64,000 nucleotides of DNA, taken from positions 1,818,001 to 1,882,000 of the forward strand of contig CP012156.1 of assembly GCA_001602435.1 (NCBI GenBank), written 5' to 3'. Each line of letters starts with the position of its first letter. Positions within the stretch are counted from its first letter, which is position 1. This DNA is from Hyphomonadaceae bacterium UKL13-1. Its GTDB lineage: Bacteria > Pseudomonadota > Alphaproteobacteria > Caulobacterales > Aquidulcibacteraceae. A program made the position numbers and the translations under genes. Shown piece after piece: positions 1 through 7,516 of this stretch. The notes beneath the pieces were generated by a model. It saw only the letters and a list, made by a program, of their open reading frames with translations. It did no database searches and was not told where the DNA came from.

Positions 1-2
1 TA

Positions 3-929
3 TTGATCGGCGCTTTTTTTCTTTATCGAATTTATTCGCTGAATCAGTTGTATGAAAATTGGGCAAAGCAGCCAGCCGACCTATTTAGTACAACCCCCGG
101 AGTTTCTCCAATAATTCCAAAAGGTGCACATTTTCTGCGGCGCCTCGAATATAAGATGAACCCTGCTTCCGATGATAGGGTGTTTGATGCCGCTTCTTCT
201 GAAATTGAGAAAAAGTGTGACGTTGATGTCGCAAGCATGAGGTTGGAATCTTACAGCCGTTGTGATGTGACTCCGGGCTGGGAACTGCATTTTAGGCGTG
301 GTGTTGAAAGTCATTGCGCAATAGGTACGCCGGCGTTCTTAAGGCTGTTTGAGACCAAGGAATTTAAGGACTCTTTTCAGCCCTTTAATGCCGAAGCCCA
401 AAACAAAATTGTTCAAAAGCTGCAATGTGAATGGCAGCAAGGGGACCAAATTGCGCTACTTCGTTTGATGCAAATGAGCCTCATGATGAAAGTTCAGCCA
501 ATTCAAGGCCGTGCATTAAGCTATATTGTTCCAGATACTTGCATACCTACAGTTGCAACCTTCAAGTTTTTGCAAAAGAGCAATGAAGCTTGGCTCTGTG
601 CAGCCGCGATTTCTGAGAACAACCAGAGTAAAGCGCTTCGAGACCTCTACTTTGAAGATCTTTGGGGTGAATTTTACCAACGTTTCGGCGATTGGAAAAC
701 CATTGATGAAAAGTCAGATTGCAATGATGAGATTGGTGTCCGCGCCGTCAATAATTATTGTGGAATAACCGCGATTTGGATGCTTGCTCTTCTTCTTCAT
801 GAGCAGGGTGATTGGGAGCTAACCGACTCGCAGCTTCGTTCAGCAAACGCACTCATTGAAAAGAGATATGGCAAGAGCTTTTCAACAGTTTTGTCGGAGA
901 TAAAAGATGCCCCAACACAAGCCGACTAG
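3..929 (+). CDS. Hypothetical protein, possibly 5'-truncated by the window edge
   Basis: I do not recognise this 308-residue protein. The open frame begins at a TTG two bases from the window edge, so the true start may lie upstream. The first residues (MIGAFFLYRIY) look like the end of a hydrophobic membrane or signal segment. The rest is soluble-looking and alpha-rich, with scattered cysteines, and a C-terminal part (WMLALLLHEQGDW then LRSANALIEKRYG) that could be a helical repeat. Base composition is visibly more AT-rich than the housekeeping genes further right, like the next three genes, which suggests acquired DNA. It ends 100 bp before the next gene on the same strand, and a degenerate palindrome lies between them. 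No function is proposed. Confidence 0.6.
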   Translation: MIGAFFLYRIYSLNQLYENWAKQPADLFSTTPGVSPIIPKGAHFLRRLEYKMNPASDDRVFDAASSEIEKKCDVDVASMRLESYSRCDVTPGWELHFRRGVESHCAIGTPAFLRLFETKEFKDSFQPFNAEAQNKIVQKLQCEWQQGDQIALLRLMQMSLMMKVQPIQGRALSYIVPDTCIPTVATFKFLQKSNEAWLCAAAISENNQSKALRDLYFEDLWGEFYQRFGDWKTIDEKSDCNDEIGVRAVNNYCGITAIWMLALLLHEQGDWELTDSQLRSANALIEKRYGKSFSTVLSEIKDAPTQAD

Positions 930-944
930 TTACAAGTCGCGCCA

Positions 945-982
945 CGCCGTAAAGTACGCTCTGTACGGAATGCGCTCTACGG
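945..982. repeat. Degenerate REP-like palindrome
   Basis: A weak GTA...TAC palindrome around TACGGAATGCG resembles the better REP copies at 2124, 2763 and 12984. It lies between two hypothetical genes. Only partial similarity is visible, so it may be a decayed copy. Confidence 0.35.
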
Positions 983-1028
983 CTGATGAGATAAATGGTC
1001 GCTCTGCAGCTCCAGAGAAGTTCTGAAC

Positions 1029-1466
1029 ATGAACGAGAATATCATCAAATCAATTAAAGATGCTTACGTCTCATTGGATAATCCAAATTGGTCTTTTACA
1101 AGTGTTCGGCTAGCTCAAGGCCTACATGGTAAATTCATTAAGCAATTGTCAGATATTTCGTCTGTAAGTGAGAATACCGACTTAAATAATGATTTCAGTA
1201 GATGCCTTAATGTTGAATTAGATGGCGAAACGATCGGCATTCGAATTTCATTAGTTGGAAATTTTGCTTGCGCTCACAACGATAAAGGATTTTTTTATTC
1301 TGAAATTGAGTTGCAGAATTTTAGACTTGGAAGATTCATTTTGGAAATGCTTAAACTCTATCATATTGAACTACTCAAAGAAGAAAGTTTAAGGGAGGAA
1401 ATCGAATTCGGCGGCGAACTACAAAATGTTTACTCGATACTCTTCTCTAGTGATGAATTGCTTTAG
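1029..1466 (+). CDS. Hypothetical protein
   Basis: This 145-residue acidic protein starts MNENIIKSIKDAYVS and ends ILFSSDELL. I do not recognise a family. It has no signal peptide or membrane segment and looks cytoplasmic, with an alpha/beta pattern in the middle (FSRCLNVELDGETIGIRI). Codon use is clearly AT-rich (many AAT, TTA and GAA), unlike the str operon or pha genes, which supports horizontal acquisition. It sits between a possibly truncated unknown gene and a tandem pair of unknown paralogs, all on the same strand. Small acidic proteins in such arrays are sometimes immunity proteins of contact-dependent toxins, but nothing in the sequence demonstrates that here. Confidence 0.6.
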   Translation: MNENIIKSIKDAYVSLDNPNWSFTSVRLAQGLHGKFIKQLSDISSVSENTDLNNDFSRCLNVELDGETIGIRISLVGNFACAHNDKGFFYSEIELQNFRLGRFILEMLKLYHIELLKEESLREEIEFGGELQNVYSILFSSDELL

Positions 1467-1550
1467 AGGCACATAGCAATAAATTCGGCATCCTACCCAG
1501 CGGAACGCATGACAACTATAACCAAGGTTGTGGCCGGAAGGAGATGAAGC

Positions 1551-2102
1551 ATGGACCCCAAAGACTACCCACACCCTAGGTATTGGGTTTTGGAGAGCGA
1601 CGGTGACTTTAAAGATTTCTTGAGCAGCATCATCATGCGAGCTCCTTATGCCTTGAACAATCCTAGTCTTTCGCCAGAACGGCAACTGACACTTGAAATT
1701 GCTTTTGATATCCTGCGGGCCGGCACAGACCTGTATTGTCGTAAGCGCAAGCGTCTGAAAGGGCAGGAAGAGCGCCTAAACGCAATTCTAGATGCAGCAC
1801 TTGCCTACTATCAGGTTGGCGACGGCGCGGCGGGCGGCGGCGAGATCTATCGATTCGAAGTTGCGATTTTCGGGCATATTGAGAATGGCAAGCGCACTTA
1901 TGAGTATGATCCAGATCTCGATTTCATCGCACTTGCCGATTATGAAGCCAAAAAAGACGGGAAACAGTACGAGCGTGTAATGGCAGCTCAATCAAAAACA
2001 ACTGTCGTTGAGATCGCAGACCTTGGCGAAATCGCCAATTTCAAAGATGCCTACGAGGCCGCAAAGGCAAAATTTGGTCCAGACGGTAAAGGTGGCGGCT
2101 AA
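1551..2102 (+). CDS. Hypothetical protein, first member of a tandem paralog pair
   Basis: This 183-residue protein has no family I can name. It starts MDPKDYPHPRYW after a clear ribosome-binding site (GGAAGGAG, 7 bases before ATG). The N-terminal 70 residues (FKDFLSSII, FDILRAGTDLYCRKRKRLK) and the last 25 (EIANFKDA, AAKAKFGPDGKGGG) are nearly identical to the gene 658 bp downstream. The middle (about residues 85-150) is divergent and differs in length. It is probably cytoplasmic, with no signal peptide. Conserved ends with a variable centre suggest a duplicated gene diversifying in its core. A palindromic REP follows the stop codon in both copies, so the duplicated unit included gene and palindrome. 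Confidence 0.65.
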   Translation: MDPKDYPHPRYWVLESDGDFKDFLSSIIMRAPYALNNPSLSPERQLTLEIAFDILRAGTDLYCRKRKRLKGQEERLNAILDAALAYYQVGDGAAGGGEIYRFEVAIFGHIENGKRTYEYDPDLDFIALADYEAKKDGKQYERVMAAQSKTTVVEIADLGEIANFKDAYEAAKAKFGPDGKGGG

Positions 2103-2123
2103 CGCAGAAATGCGCGCCGTGCC

Positions 2124-2151
2124 GTAGGGTGCTCGCCGCACGGAATGCACC
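2124..2151. repeat. REP-type palindrome preceded by GTAG
   Basis: A GTAG tetranucleotide is followed by an imperfect hairpin of the form GGTGC...CGG..GCACC. A GTAG-type tetranucleotide beside a short palindrome is the signature of REP sequences handled by REP-associated tyrosine transposases (RAYTs). No such transposase is in the window. Confidence 0.55.
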
Positions 2152-2208
2152 CAACCAACGGAGCGCAATGCAGCAATAATTGAAATTGTGCCAAGGAGGA
2201 AATGAAGC

Positions 2209-2742
2209 ATGGACCCCAAGGACTACCCACACCCCCAGTATTGGGCTTTGGAAAGCGACGGTGACTTTAAGGATTTCTTGAGCAGCATTATCTTGAGTGC
2301 ACCTGATAACTTTTATAATTCAAGTCTCTCGCCAGAATGGCAGCTGACACTTGATGTCGCTTTTGATATCTTGCGAGCTGGCACAGACCTATATTGCAGG
2401 AAGCGGAAGCGTCTGAAAGATCAACAGGCTCGCCTAAATTCAATACTGGATGTCGCTCTAGCGGCTTACCAGGCGGGTGATCGACAAACCGGAATGGACG
2501 AAGTCTATCGTTTTAAAGTCGCAATCTTTGGCCATATTGAATTCGGAAAGCGGACATATGAATATTTTCCGGAGCTGGACGTCTACCCCGATGAGGACAT
2601 GACGAGGCTCGATCAGACTGACCCGTCCCACTTGCCTGGAACATCGGTTGAGATCGCAGGGCTAGGGGAAATCGCGAATTTCAAAGATGCCTTTGAGGCC
2701 GCAAAGGCAAAATTTGGTCCAGACGGTAAAGGTGGCGGCTAA
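2209..2742 (+). CDS. Hypothetical protein, second member of the tandem paralog pair
   Basis: This 177-residue paralog of the gene at 1551 has the same start context (AAGGAGGAAATGAAGC then ATG), the same MDPKDYPHP opening and an identical GPDGKGGG tail. The longest stretch of difference is residues about 125-150, where this copy has an acidic proline-containing loop (DVYPDEDMTRLD) in place of the lysine-rich loop of copy 1. Function is unknown. The pair arose by tandem duplication of about 658 bp, including the downstream palindrome. The nucleotide 3' ends are almost identical while the centres differ, consistent with either local gene conversion at the ends or diversifying selection in the middle. 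Confidence 0.65.
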   Translation: MDPKDYPHPQYWALESDGDFKDFLSSIILSAPDNFYNSSLSPEWQLTLDVAFDILRAGTDLYCRKRKRLKDQQARLNSILDVALAAYQAGDRQTGMDEVYRFKVAIFGHIEFGKRTYEYFPELDVYPDEDMTRLDQTDPSHLPGTSVEIAGLGEIANFKDAFEAAKAKFGPDGKGGG

Positions 2743-2762
2743 CGCAACCTGCGCGCCGTGCC

Positions 2763-2790
2763 TTAGGGTGCATTCCGCACGGAATGCACC
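2763..2790. repeat. REP-type perfect palindrome
   Basis: A perfect hairpin with arms GGTGCATTCCG and CGGAATGCACC and a two-base loop lies at 2767-2790, preceded by TTAG. It follows the second paralog gene and belongs to the same repeat family as the copies at 2124 and 12984. Confidence 0.65.
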
Positions 2791-3035
2791 AATTTCCACC
2801 ACTTCATAATTTCCAAAGGTCACTCTTTACCAATTGAGCTATTCATGGTGACATATCTTCATGCCGAACCATCGTCGGATCAAAATCGAAGGGAGTTGGT
2901 TCTTTTTCACCGTTTGCCTTGCCAATTGGCGTGCAACGACGTTGTTTGACTAAAGAAAAAAGCTGATAGCGGCTTAGCTTCGAACGAAGACACGCATGCC
3001 GTTTTCTAACGTCTCAAACGGAGGGATGTGCATAT

Positions 3036-3608
3036 ATGGACAGTCAATCCAGCCTTCGCCAATGGTCTTGGATGGCGCATCCCAGAGCAATACACCCAAA
3101 GACGCGACGCGTTTTGCTGAAATTCCTAGGAGTGACGTGTCTTTTAGCTGCACCTTTTATTGCTTTTGCCGCAGAACCCAATCCTGGCATCGCAATAGGA
3201 ACTGTCATCGGCAGCCGACCAGAACAAAGTCTCAATGGATGGCATTATACGGCGGAAGGGCTTTATCCCACTCTATCCGTCGCCAATAAAGTGACCACCC
3301 AAGTTTGGGTATGCTGCTATTATGTATTTAAAAAGGGTGACGAGTATCTGATTGCTCGCACCGTTCCTGTTACAAAGAGCAAAGCAGGTGGGGTGATTAC
3401 ATCACGTGTAATGGACACAATAATTGTAACTAAACGTCCTACCGAGGATGTTTTTTATGATTGTAACATTTTGTGGCTTAGCCCCGCATTCAATCTGTAT
3501 GATACAAAAACCAAAATAATACGGTCGATTTTAATCAGCGATGATGAGTTTGTCATTCTCTCATGGTCTGAGCCTGTTTATGGGGACTATTGCTCATTTG
3601 GCGACTAG
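3036..3608 (+). CDS. Hypothetical exported protein
   Basis: This 190-residue protein of unknown function has a long basic N-terminus followed by a hydrophobic stretch (about residues 29-45: FLGVTCLLAAPFIAFA) and then AEPNPG. It resembles a signal peptide with a long n-region, so the true start may be a later codon, or the segment may be a membrane anchor. The remainder contains a Trp-Val-Cys-Cys motif and beta-rich sequence (KKGDEYLIARTVPVTK), compatible with a periplasmic domain. The ATG has GGATG-rich sequence upstream (ACGGAGGGATG), a plausible ribosome-binding site. The gene is AT-richer than average and stands alone, followed by a palindromic repeat. Confidence 0.5.
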   Translation: MDSQSSLRQWSWMAHPRAIHPKTRRVLLKFLGVTCLLAAPFIAFAAEPNPGIAIGTVIGSRPEQSLNGWHYTAEGLYPTLSVANKVTTQVWVCCYYVFKKGDEYLIARTVPVTKSKAGGVITSRVMDTIIVTKRPTEDVFYDCNILWLSPAFNLYDTKTKIIRSILISDDEFVILSWSEPVYGDYCSFGD

Positions 3609-3642
3609 AGCCTCCGCCAATGCCGGTGGCAATAAATTTTTT

Positions 3643-3827
3643 CGCTTTGGGCCGCAGGCTCTGCCAGGGCAAAGGCGATGTGCGATTTTGGGCGCGCAAA
3701 TTTGGGGGTCAAGAGGCGCGCTTCGCGCGTCGACGAAGTCGATTTCACCTCTTGACGCCCAAATTTGCGCAACCAGAATTGTCGGGCGGCTTCAAAGTGA
3801 GCACAGCGAGGCTTTGAATCGATCCAG
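3643..3827 (+). repeat. R4 repeat, copy 1: composite palindrome with cloverleaf core
   Basis: The core has 23-bp arms at 3694-3716 and 3748-3770 containing GTCAAGAGG / CCTCTTGAC. They enclose two mini-hairpins (CGCGCTTCGCGCG and TCGACGAAGTCGA). Flanking sequences (CAGGGCAAAGGC before, GCGGCTTCAAAG after) also match the reverse complement of 13059-13244. This and fragments of other repeats fill the gap 3609-3972. Confidence 0.75.
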
Positions 3828-3972
3828 AAGAGGAATGATCTCCCTATCCGTTCGACCACGGAGAGTCAGCGAAGCACTTTCGCAAATGATCAAAAGTTTG
3901 ACTTGACGATACAGATAACCTTTGATGGAATGGAGGTTCTTGCGCAAAGCACATAGAAAGGGGCAGTCATAA

Positions 3973-4365
3973 ATGGCTTCTAGAGGCATCGCTCTGAAAT
4001 TACTGAGCCTAACGCCACTGGTGTCCTTTTTTGGGTGTCAACGTCTAGCCGAAGTAGACGTAGTTCAGGCAAACGACGGCCAAATTCAGATCGAGGCCTC
4101 CCTGAGAGGCAAAAAGAACCCTTGCGTGCAAGGCCTCTATATCTACCACATGTCGGGCAGTGAAAGGGTCACAGATTGGGTGATTTTTCTGGACACCGAG
4201 CGCTGGGATAAGTGCACCAACAAGTTTACCTATCCCAACATCCCGCCGCATTATCACCTGATTGGCAAGCCAAGACCTCTCAAAGAAGGCGAGCACTATA
4301 TCGCGAGCATCGATGGTGTTGGCTTCAATGGGGGAGAAGAATTCACACGGATAAAACTACCTTGA
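3973..4365 (+). CDS. Hypothetical small secreted protein, possible lipoprotein
   Basis: This 130-residue protein starts MASRGIALKLLSLTPLVSFFGC. The basic N-terminus, hydrophobic core and a cysteine after FFG look like a lipoprotein signal, although FFGC is a weak lipobox and the alternative is ordinary secretion. The mature part is beta-rich with two further cysteines (NPCVQG and DKCTNK) that could form a disulfide, and contains YIYHMSG and WVIFLD strands. I do not recognise a family. A GAAAGGGG ribosome-binding site precedes the ATG. It stands alone, downstream of the R4 repeat and before a 305-bp gap, convergent with the msrC-like gene. Confidence 0.5.
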   Translation: MASRGIALKLLSLTPLVSFFGCQRLAEVDVVQANDGQIQIEASLRGKKNPCVQGLYIYHMSGSERVTDWVIFLDTERWDKCTNKFTYPNIPPHYHLIGKPRPLKEGEHYIASIDGVGFNGGEEFTRIKLP

Positions 4366-4670
4366 TGTCGGGAGATATCCGACGTCGCGAAGCACTATGT
4401 TGGTTGTTGACGGGTTTACGTACCAATAGCCTTGAAACCCGATCGGGGAGAGTTACTGCGCGCGGCGGGGGAAGACAGTCTGGCGGGAGATCGGACGATT
4501 ACGGGGATCCCCACTTCTGACTAAGCCCAGTTGGCCTTAGGTCGCCAGACTGATGACAATTTATCGCCAACAGCGCAAAAAAACAATGATGCCGCCTATG
4601 GGCTTGCCGAGAATGGGTCCAGACGAAAAGGCGCTTGTCGGCTTCGCTCAAGATGAAGTCAGGGGGCAGA
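4366..4670. other. Intergenic gap without recognisable gene
   Basis: This 305-bp convergent gap contains short imperfect inverted sequences (GTCTGGCG near 4480 and CGCCAGAC near 4541, roughly 55 bp apart) that could form a bidirectional terminator. I see no gene. Confidence 0.4.
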
Positions 4671-5171
4671 TCAACCCCGCAACAAAATCCCGCAGATCGA
4701 CTCAAGCCCCACTTGATCTTCTTCATCAAACGCGGCGAGCTCGGTGGAATCCACGTCTAGTACGGCAGCCAAGGCACCCGATGCATCATAGACGGGCACG
4801 ACGATCTCGCTATTGGAGCGGCTATCGCACGCGATATGGCCCGGAAAGGCATGCACATCTTTGACCAATTGGGTTTGGCCAGAGGCGGCCGCCGCGCCAC
4901 ACACGCCGCGGCCAAACGGAATGCGCAAGCAGCCGAGAGTGCCTTGATAGGGTCCCACTACCAGCTCAGTCGGCTTAAAGGGGTCTACAACGTAAAAGCC
5001 CGTCCAGAAAAAGCGTGGGCCAAAGGCCTGCACCAACAGGCTAACGGCGGTGGCATAGCGGGCCGTGTGGCTGGTCTCGCCTGCCACGACAGAGGCAATC
5101 ATCGCCTCCACCTCGCGGTAGCGAGCGGGCTTTTCGAGGGGCAAATCGTCGGGGGAAAAAGTTTCGGCCAT
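4671..5171 (-). CDS. msrC: Free methionine-(R)-sulfoxide reductase (GAF-type, fRMsr)
   Basis: This 166-residue single GAF-domain protein matches the free methionine-R-sulfoxide reductase family, which reduces free Met-(R)-SO in the cytoplasm using thioredoxin. The three family cysteines are present at Cys81 (GTLGCLRIP), Cys91 (GRGVCGAAA) and Cys115 (HIACDSRSNSE), with the same spacing as in the E. coli enzyme. The SEIVVPV strand and the DVDS motif near residue 140 are also typical. Length is normal for the family. It is the last gene of a minus-strand run beginning at phaC, 54 bp after the acetyltransferase, so it may be co-transcribed. A role in oxidative-stress repair is known for the family and not specific to this locus. 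Confidence 0.88.
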   Translation of the reverse strand: MAETFSPDDLPLEKPARYREVEAMIASVVAGETSHTARYATAVSLLVQAFGPRFFWTGFYVVDPFKPTELVVGPYQGTLGCLRIPFGRGVCGAAAASGQTQLVKDVHAFPGHIACDSRSNSEIVVPVYDASGALAAVLDVDSTELAAFDEEDQVGLESICGILLRG

Positions 5172-5225
5172 AGCGGCTATCTATGGCCTGCCCGCCCCGA
5201 TTGCCAGTGGCGCGCGGGAAAAGTC

Positions 5226-5978
5226 TCAGTCGTCAAAGCGGTAGAGATAGCCTGTGACCTGCGACAGGGTTTCAAACCCAAGGGCGCGCAAGATGGGCTC
5301 GCTCGTCGGCAAGGCTTCAGAAAAGACCCACGGACAGCCCATCTGTGCCGCAGCCTGAACGCGGGCCTGCACCACAGGCCGATAAAAGCCCCGTCTGCGG
5401 AAATCGGGATGGCTCGCCCCGCCATAGAGGCCACCAAAGTCACTGCCCTGCGTCCGCGTCAGCCTACCCATCGAAACGGGCTGGCCTTCAAAGCGGGCAA
5501 GCCAAAAGGGTTCGCCGCCCAAGGCGCGTTGAAGCAAGTCTTCAGGTGTCTTATCCCAATTATTTCCAAAGGCTTGCAGCGCTAAGTTAAAGCAATGCGT
5601 CGCCTCTTCCAGCGTTTGGATTCGCGCGATTTCTAGGCCGACTACTGGGGCCGCCGGGCCTAAATCAGAGGCGCGCACCAAAATCGTCTCAGTCGGCTGG
5701 CGCTCAAACCCTGCGGCCTCTAGCGCTGCCGCGAGGCCCGTTGGTTCATCATGCGAATAAAGCTTCCATTCGAGGTCTTCAGCCCCTGCCGCCCGAGCCA
5801 ACTCAAGCTCGGCCGCTATCACGTCTTGAAAGGCAGGTGCGGCGATATTCTGCCAGATGATTTGGCCATGATCGCGGGTGATAAAGGGTGTTTGCGCCCA
5901 ATGAGACGGCAGATCAGCCCCCTCTGGCCGCCGCCGCTGCCCGAGGTCAAAGGCCACAAGAGACTGGGCTGAAGTCAT
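5226..5978 (-). CDS. GNAT-family N-acetyltransferase
   Basis: This 250-residue protein carries a C-terminal GNAT fold at about residues 115-245. The acetyl-CoA binding region reads YGGASHPDFRRRGFYRPVV, close to the consensus R/Q-x-x-G-x-A pattern with V..P....G before it, and the terminal alpha/beta segment ILRALGFETLSQVTGYL is typical. The N-terminal 110 residues look like a degenerate second GNAT-like domain. The substrate cannot be told from sequence. Its ATG overlaps the TAA of the upstream SRPBCC gene by one base (TAATG), so the two are probably translationally coupled. It lies in the same minus-strand run as phaC and phaZ, but no link to PHA metabolism is evident. Confidence 0.82.
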   Translation of the reverse strand: MTSAQSLVAFDLGQRRRPEGADLPSHWAQTPFITRDHGQIIWQNIAAPAFQDVIAAELELARAAGAEDLEWKLYSHDEPTGLAAALEAAGFERQPTETILVRASDLGPAAPVVGLEIARIQTLEEATHCFNLALQAFGNNWDKTPEDLLQRALGGEPFWLARFEGQPVSMGRLTRTQGSDFGGLYGGASHPDFRRRGFYRPVVQARVQAAAQMGCPWVFSEALPTSEPILRALGFETLSQVTGYLYRFDD

Positions 5979-6490
5979 TATTTTAAAGCGGCCAATCGGC
6001 CAAACTGGATCGACAAGACGCCGTCAACCGGGGCAGCCAGCCCGTCTAGTTTGGACTCTGCCGTGCCATTGACCAGATAGACCACATGAAGCTGCGACTT
6101 TGACGGGTCTGCCGCAGGCTTTAATGTGAAGGTCATGGTGGCTTTAACCGCCATGCCTTGCAGCGGGCCGAAGCCGCCCTCTAGCCGCAAGGCTTTGCCG
6201 GGAATGGCCATCAGCACGCGGGCATGCTCGACCCCACCACCTGCCCAGCTCTCGCACCAGCAACCGCCAGGGCGCACATCCAGACTTAAATTCTTGGCTT
6301 GGCCCGAATAAGTATGTTCCGACGACCACCATGCGGCAACATCGACGACATGCTTCCACGCGTCGGACGGAGGTCCAGCAAGCTCGACATCAAAGGCCAA
6401 AGCGATTTGGCTGGCGGATGCGGTTTGAACGCCAGCCAGCGCGGAATTGGCGCAAAGCATGCCAAGGGCGACCCCTAACCAAATCCGCAT
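5978..6490 (-). CDS. Secreted SRPBCC (AHSA1/START-like) domain protein
   Basis: I chose the ATG at 6490 (170 residues) because it opens a good signal peptide, MRIWLGVALGMLCANSALA, followed by a short linker. The longer open frame upstream is a basic, proline-rich tail with no support. The mature part reads as an SRPBCC/AHSA1-like fold: a strand-helix start (AFDVELAGPPSDAWKHVVDVAAWW), a WWSSEH motif, and late strands (ATMTFTLKP, LHVVYLVNG). This superfamily binds hydrophobic ligands; the ligand here is unknown. A signal peptide on such a domain suggests periplasmic location. It follows phaZ by 16 bp and overlaps the acetyltransferase start, so it is likely in the pha transcript. Confidence 0.72.
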   Translation of the reverse strand: MRIWLGVALGMLCANSALAGVQTASASQIALAFDVELAGPPSDAWKHVVDVAAWWSSEHTYSGQAKNLSLDVRPGGCWCESWAGGGVEHARVLMAIPGKALRLEGGFGPLQGMAVKATMTFTLKPAADPSKSQLHVVYLVNGTAESKLDGLAAPVDGVLSIQFGRLAALK

Positions 6491-6506
6491 CGTGCCTATC
6501 CTTTGA

Positions 6507-7415
6507 TTAAGCCGCTTTCTTGGTGGCGGGCTTGGCGGTGGCCGCCTCAGACGACAAAGTCTTGCCATACCAGAACTCGCCTTCATCAAAGAAGTCGCGC
6601 ATCACGGGGACGATCTTTTCAGCAAACGAGACCAAGAATAAATGCCCCCCACCTTGCACGATGTGCAGCTTGGCATTCGGCGCAAGGCTCGCGATCCAAC
6701 GGCCATTGATTTCAGGCACGATCTTGTCCTTATCGCCCATCATCACCAACGTTTTAGCCTGCAAGAAGGGCAAAAACCAAGCACTCGTCCAGCCCATCAT
6801 ACAGGTCAGCTGTTGCATATAGCCCATGGTCGAAGGCGGCAGGAGGCGCGAAGCATGGCCATCAGAGCCGCTTGTGTCGCCCCCATAAAGCGTACGGAAG
6901 TTAGCCAGCATATAGTCCTTATCGACATAGCGACGCGGGCTGGCCATTTTCATCAAAACTTCCGGATCGCCCGGCACCATCAACATGCCCATGCTGGTCG
7001 CAGCCAACAATAGACGGCCCGTGCGCTTTGGGTTTTGCCACGCAAATTGCTGGGCCATCGCCCCGCCCCACGAAACGCCCATCACGTCGACCACGTCAAA
7101 ACCGTAATGATCCAACAGCTTGGCGGCAAAGGCACAGATCATCCAAGGCCGATAAGGCAGGATTGGATTGGGCGACTTACCCACGCCTGGCATGTCAAAC
7201 GTGATGATATCGCGGTCGACGAACCAATCGGCCAAAGGTGCCATCAATTCGATATTGGCCCCGATGCCATTGAAAAAAAGGATCGGTCGTGGACGGTCCT
7301 TACCGGCTTTCCCTTTAAGGTCCGTGCGCCAAACGGCGGCGCGAACAGTGCGTCCGCCGATGGTGACACGTTCGAACTGGGCCTTGCGGCCTGTCGTTTC
7401 GGTAGCTGATGACAC
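6507..7415 (-). CDS. phaZ: Intracellular poly(3-hydroxyalkanoate) depolymerase
   Basis: This 302-residue alpha/beta hydrolase closely resembles the medium-chain-length PHA depolymerase PhaZ of pseudomonads, which releases hydroxyalkanoate monomers from storage granules. Diagnostic stretches are ILFFNGIGANIELMAPL (oxyanion region, residues about 45-61), the nucleophile elbow GVSWGG with Ser115, an acid at Asp228 or Asp230 in MMGDKDKIVP, and His258 in QGGGHLF. No signal peptide is present, as expected for a granule-bound cytoplasmic enzyme. The C-terminus has a short Ala/Lys tail (TAKPATKKAA) resembling the phasin tail. It lies 101 bp downstream of phaC on the same strand. The function call is by family resemblance; scl versus mcl preference is not proven. 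Confidence 0.88.
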   Translation of the reverse strand: MSSATETTGRKAQFERVTIGGRTVRAAVWRTDLKGKAGKDRPRPILFFNGIGANIELMAPLADWFVDRDIITFDMPGVGKSPNPILPYRPWMICAFAAKLLDHYGFDVVDVMGVSWGGAMAQQFAWQNPKRTGRLLLAATSMGMLMVPGDPEVLMKMASPRRYVDKDYMLANFRTLYGGDTSGSDGHASRLLPPSTMGYMQQLTCMMGWTSAWFLPFLQAKTLVMMGDKDKIVPEINGRWIASLAPNAKLHIVQGGGHLFLVSFAEKIVPVMRDFFDEGEFWYGKTLSSEAATAKPATKKAA

Positions 7416-7516
7416 GTTAGACTATCCTTTTAGCGATCCCTGAGCCGGGCTTTTATGGTCGATCAAGATGGTTGCCAAACTCTTACGCTTGGAATGGTCC
7501 GCTCGATACAGCCTTT

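Noticed and set aside
1..2800. Gene cassettes of an integron, each followed by an attC-like palindrome
   Set aside because: The palindromes after the unknown genes lack the RYYYAAC and GTTRRRY core sites and no integrase is present; they fit REP elements better.
2791..2855. tRNA-like sequence on the minus strand (AGCTCAATTGGTAAAGAG, D-arm-like)
   Set aside because: No anticodon stem, T-arm or acceptor pairing follows, so it is at best a decayed tRNA fragment.
4553..5585. 103- to 249-residue plus-strand frames over the msrC and GNAT genes
   Set aside because: Shadow frames opposite intact conserved genes; basic, low-complexity and without ribosome-binding sites.
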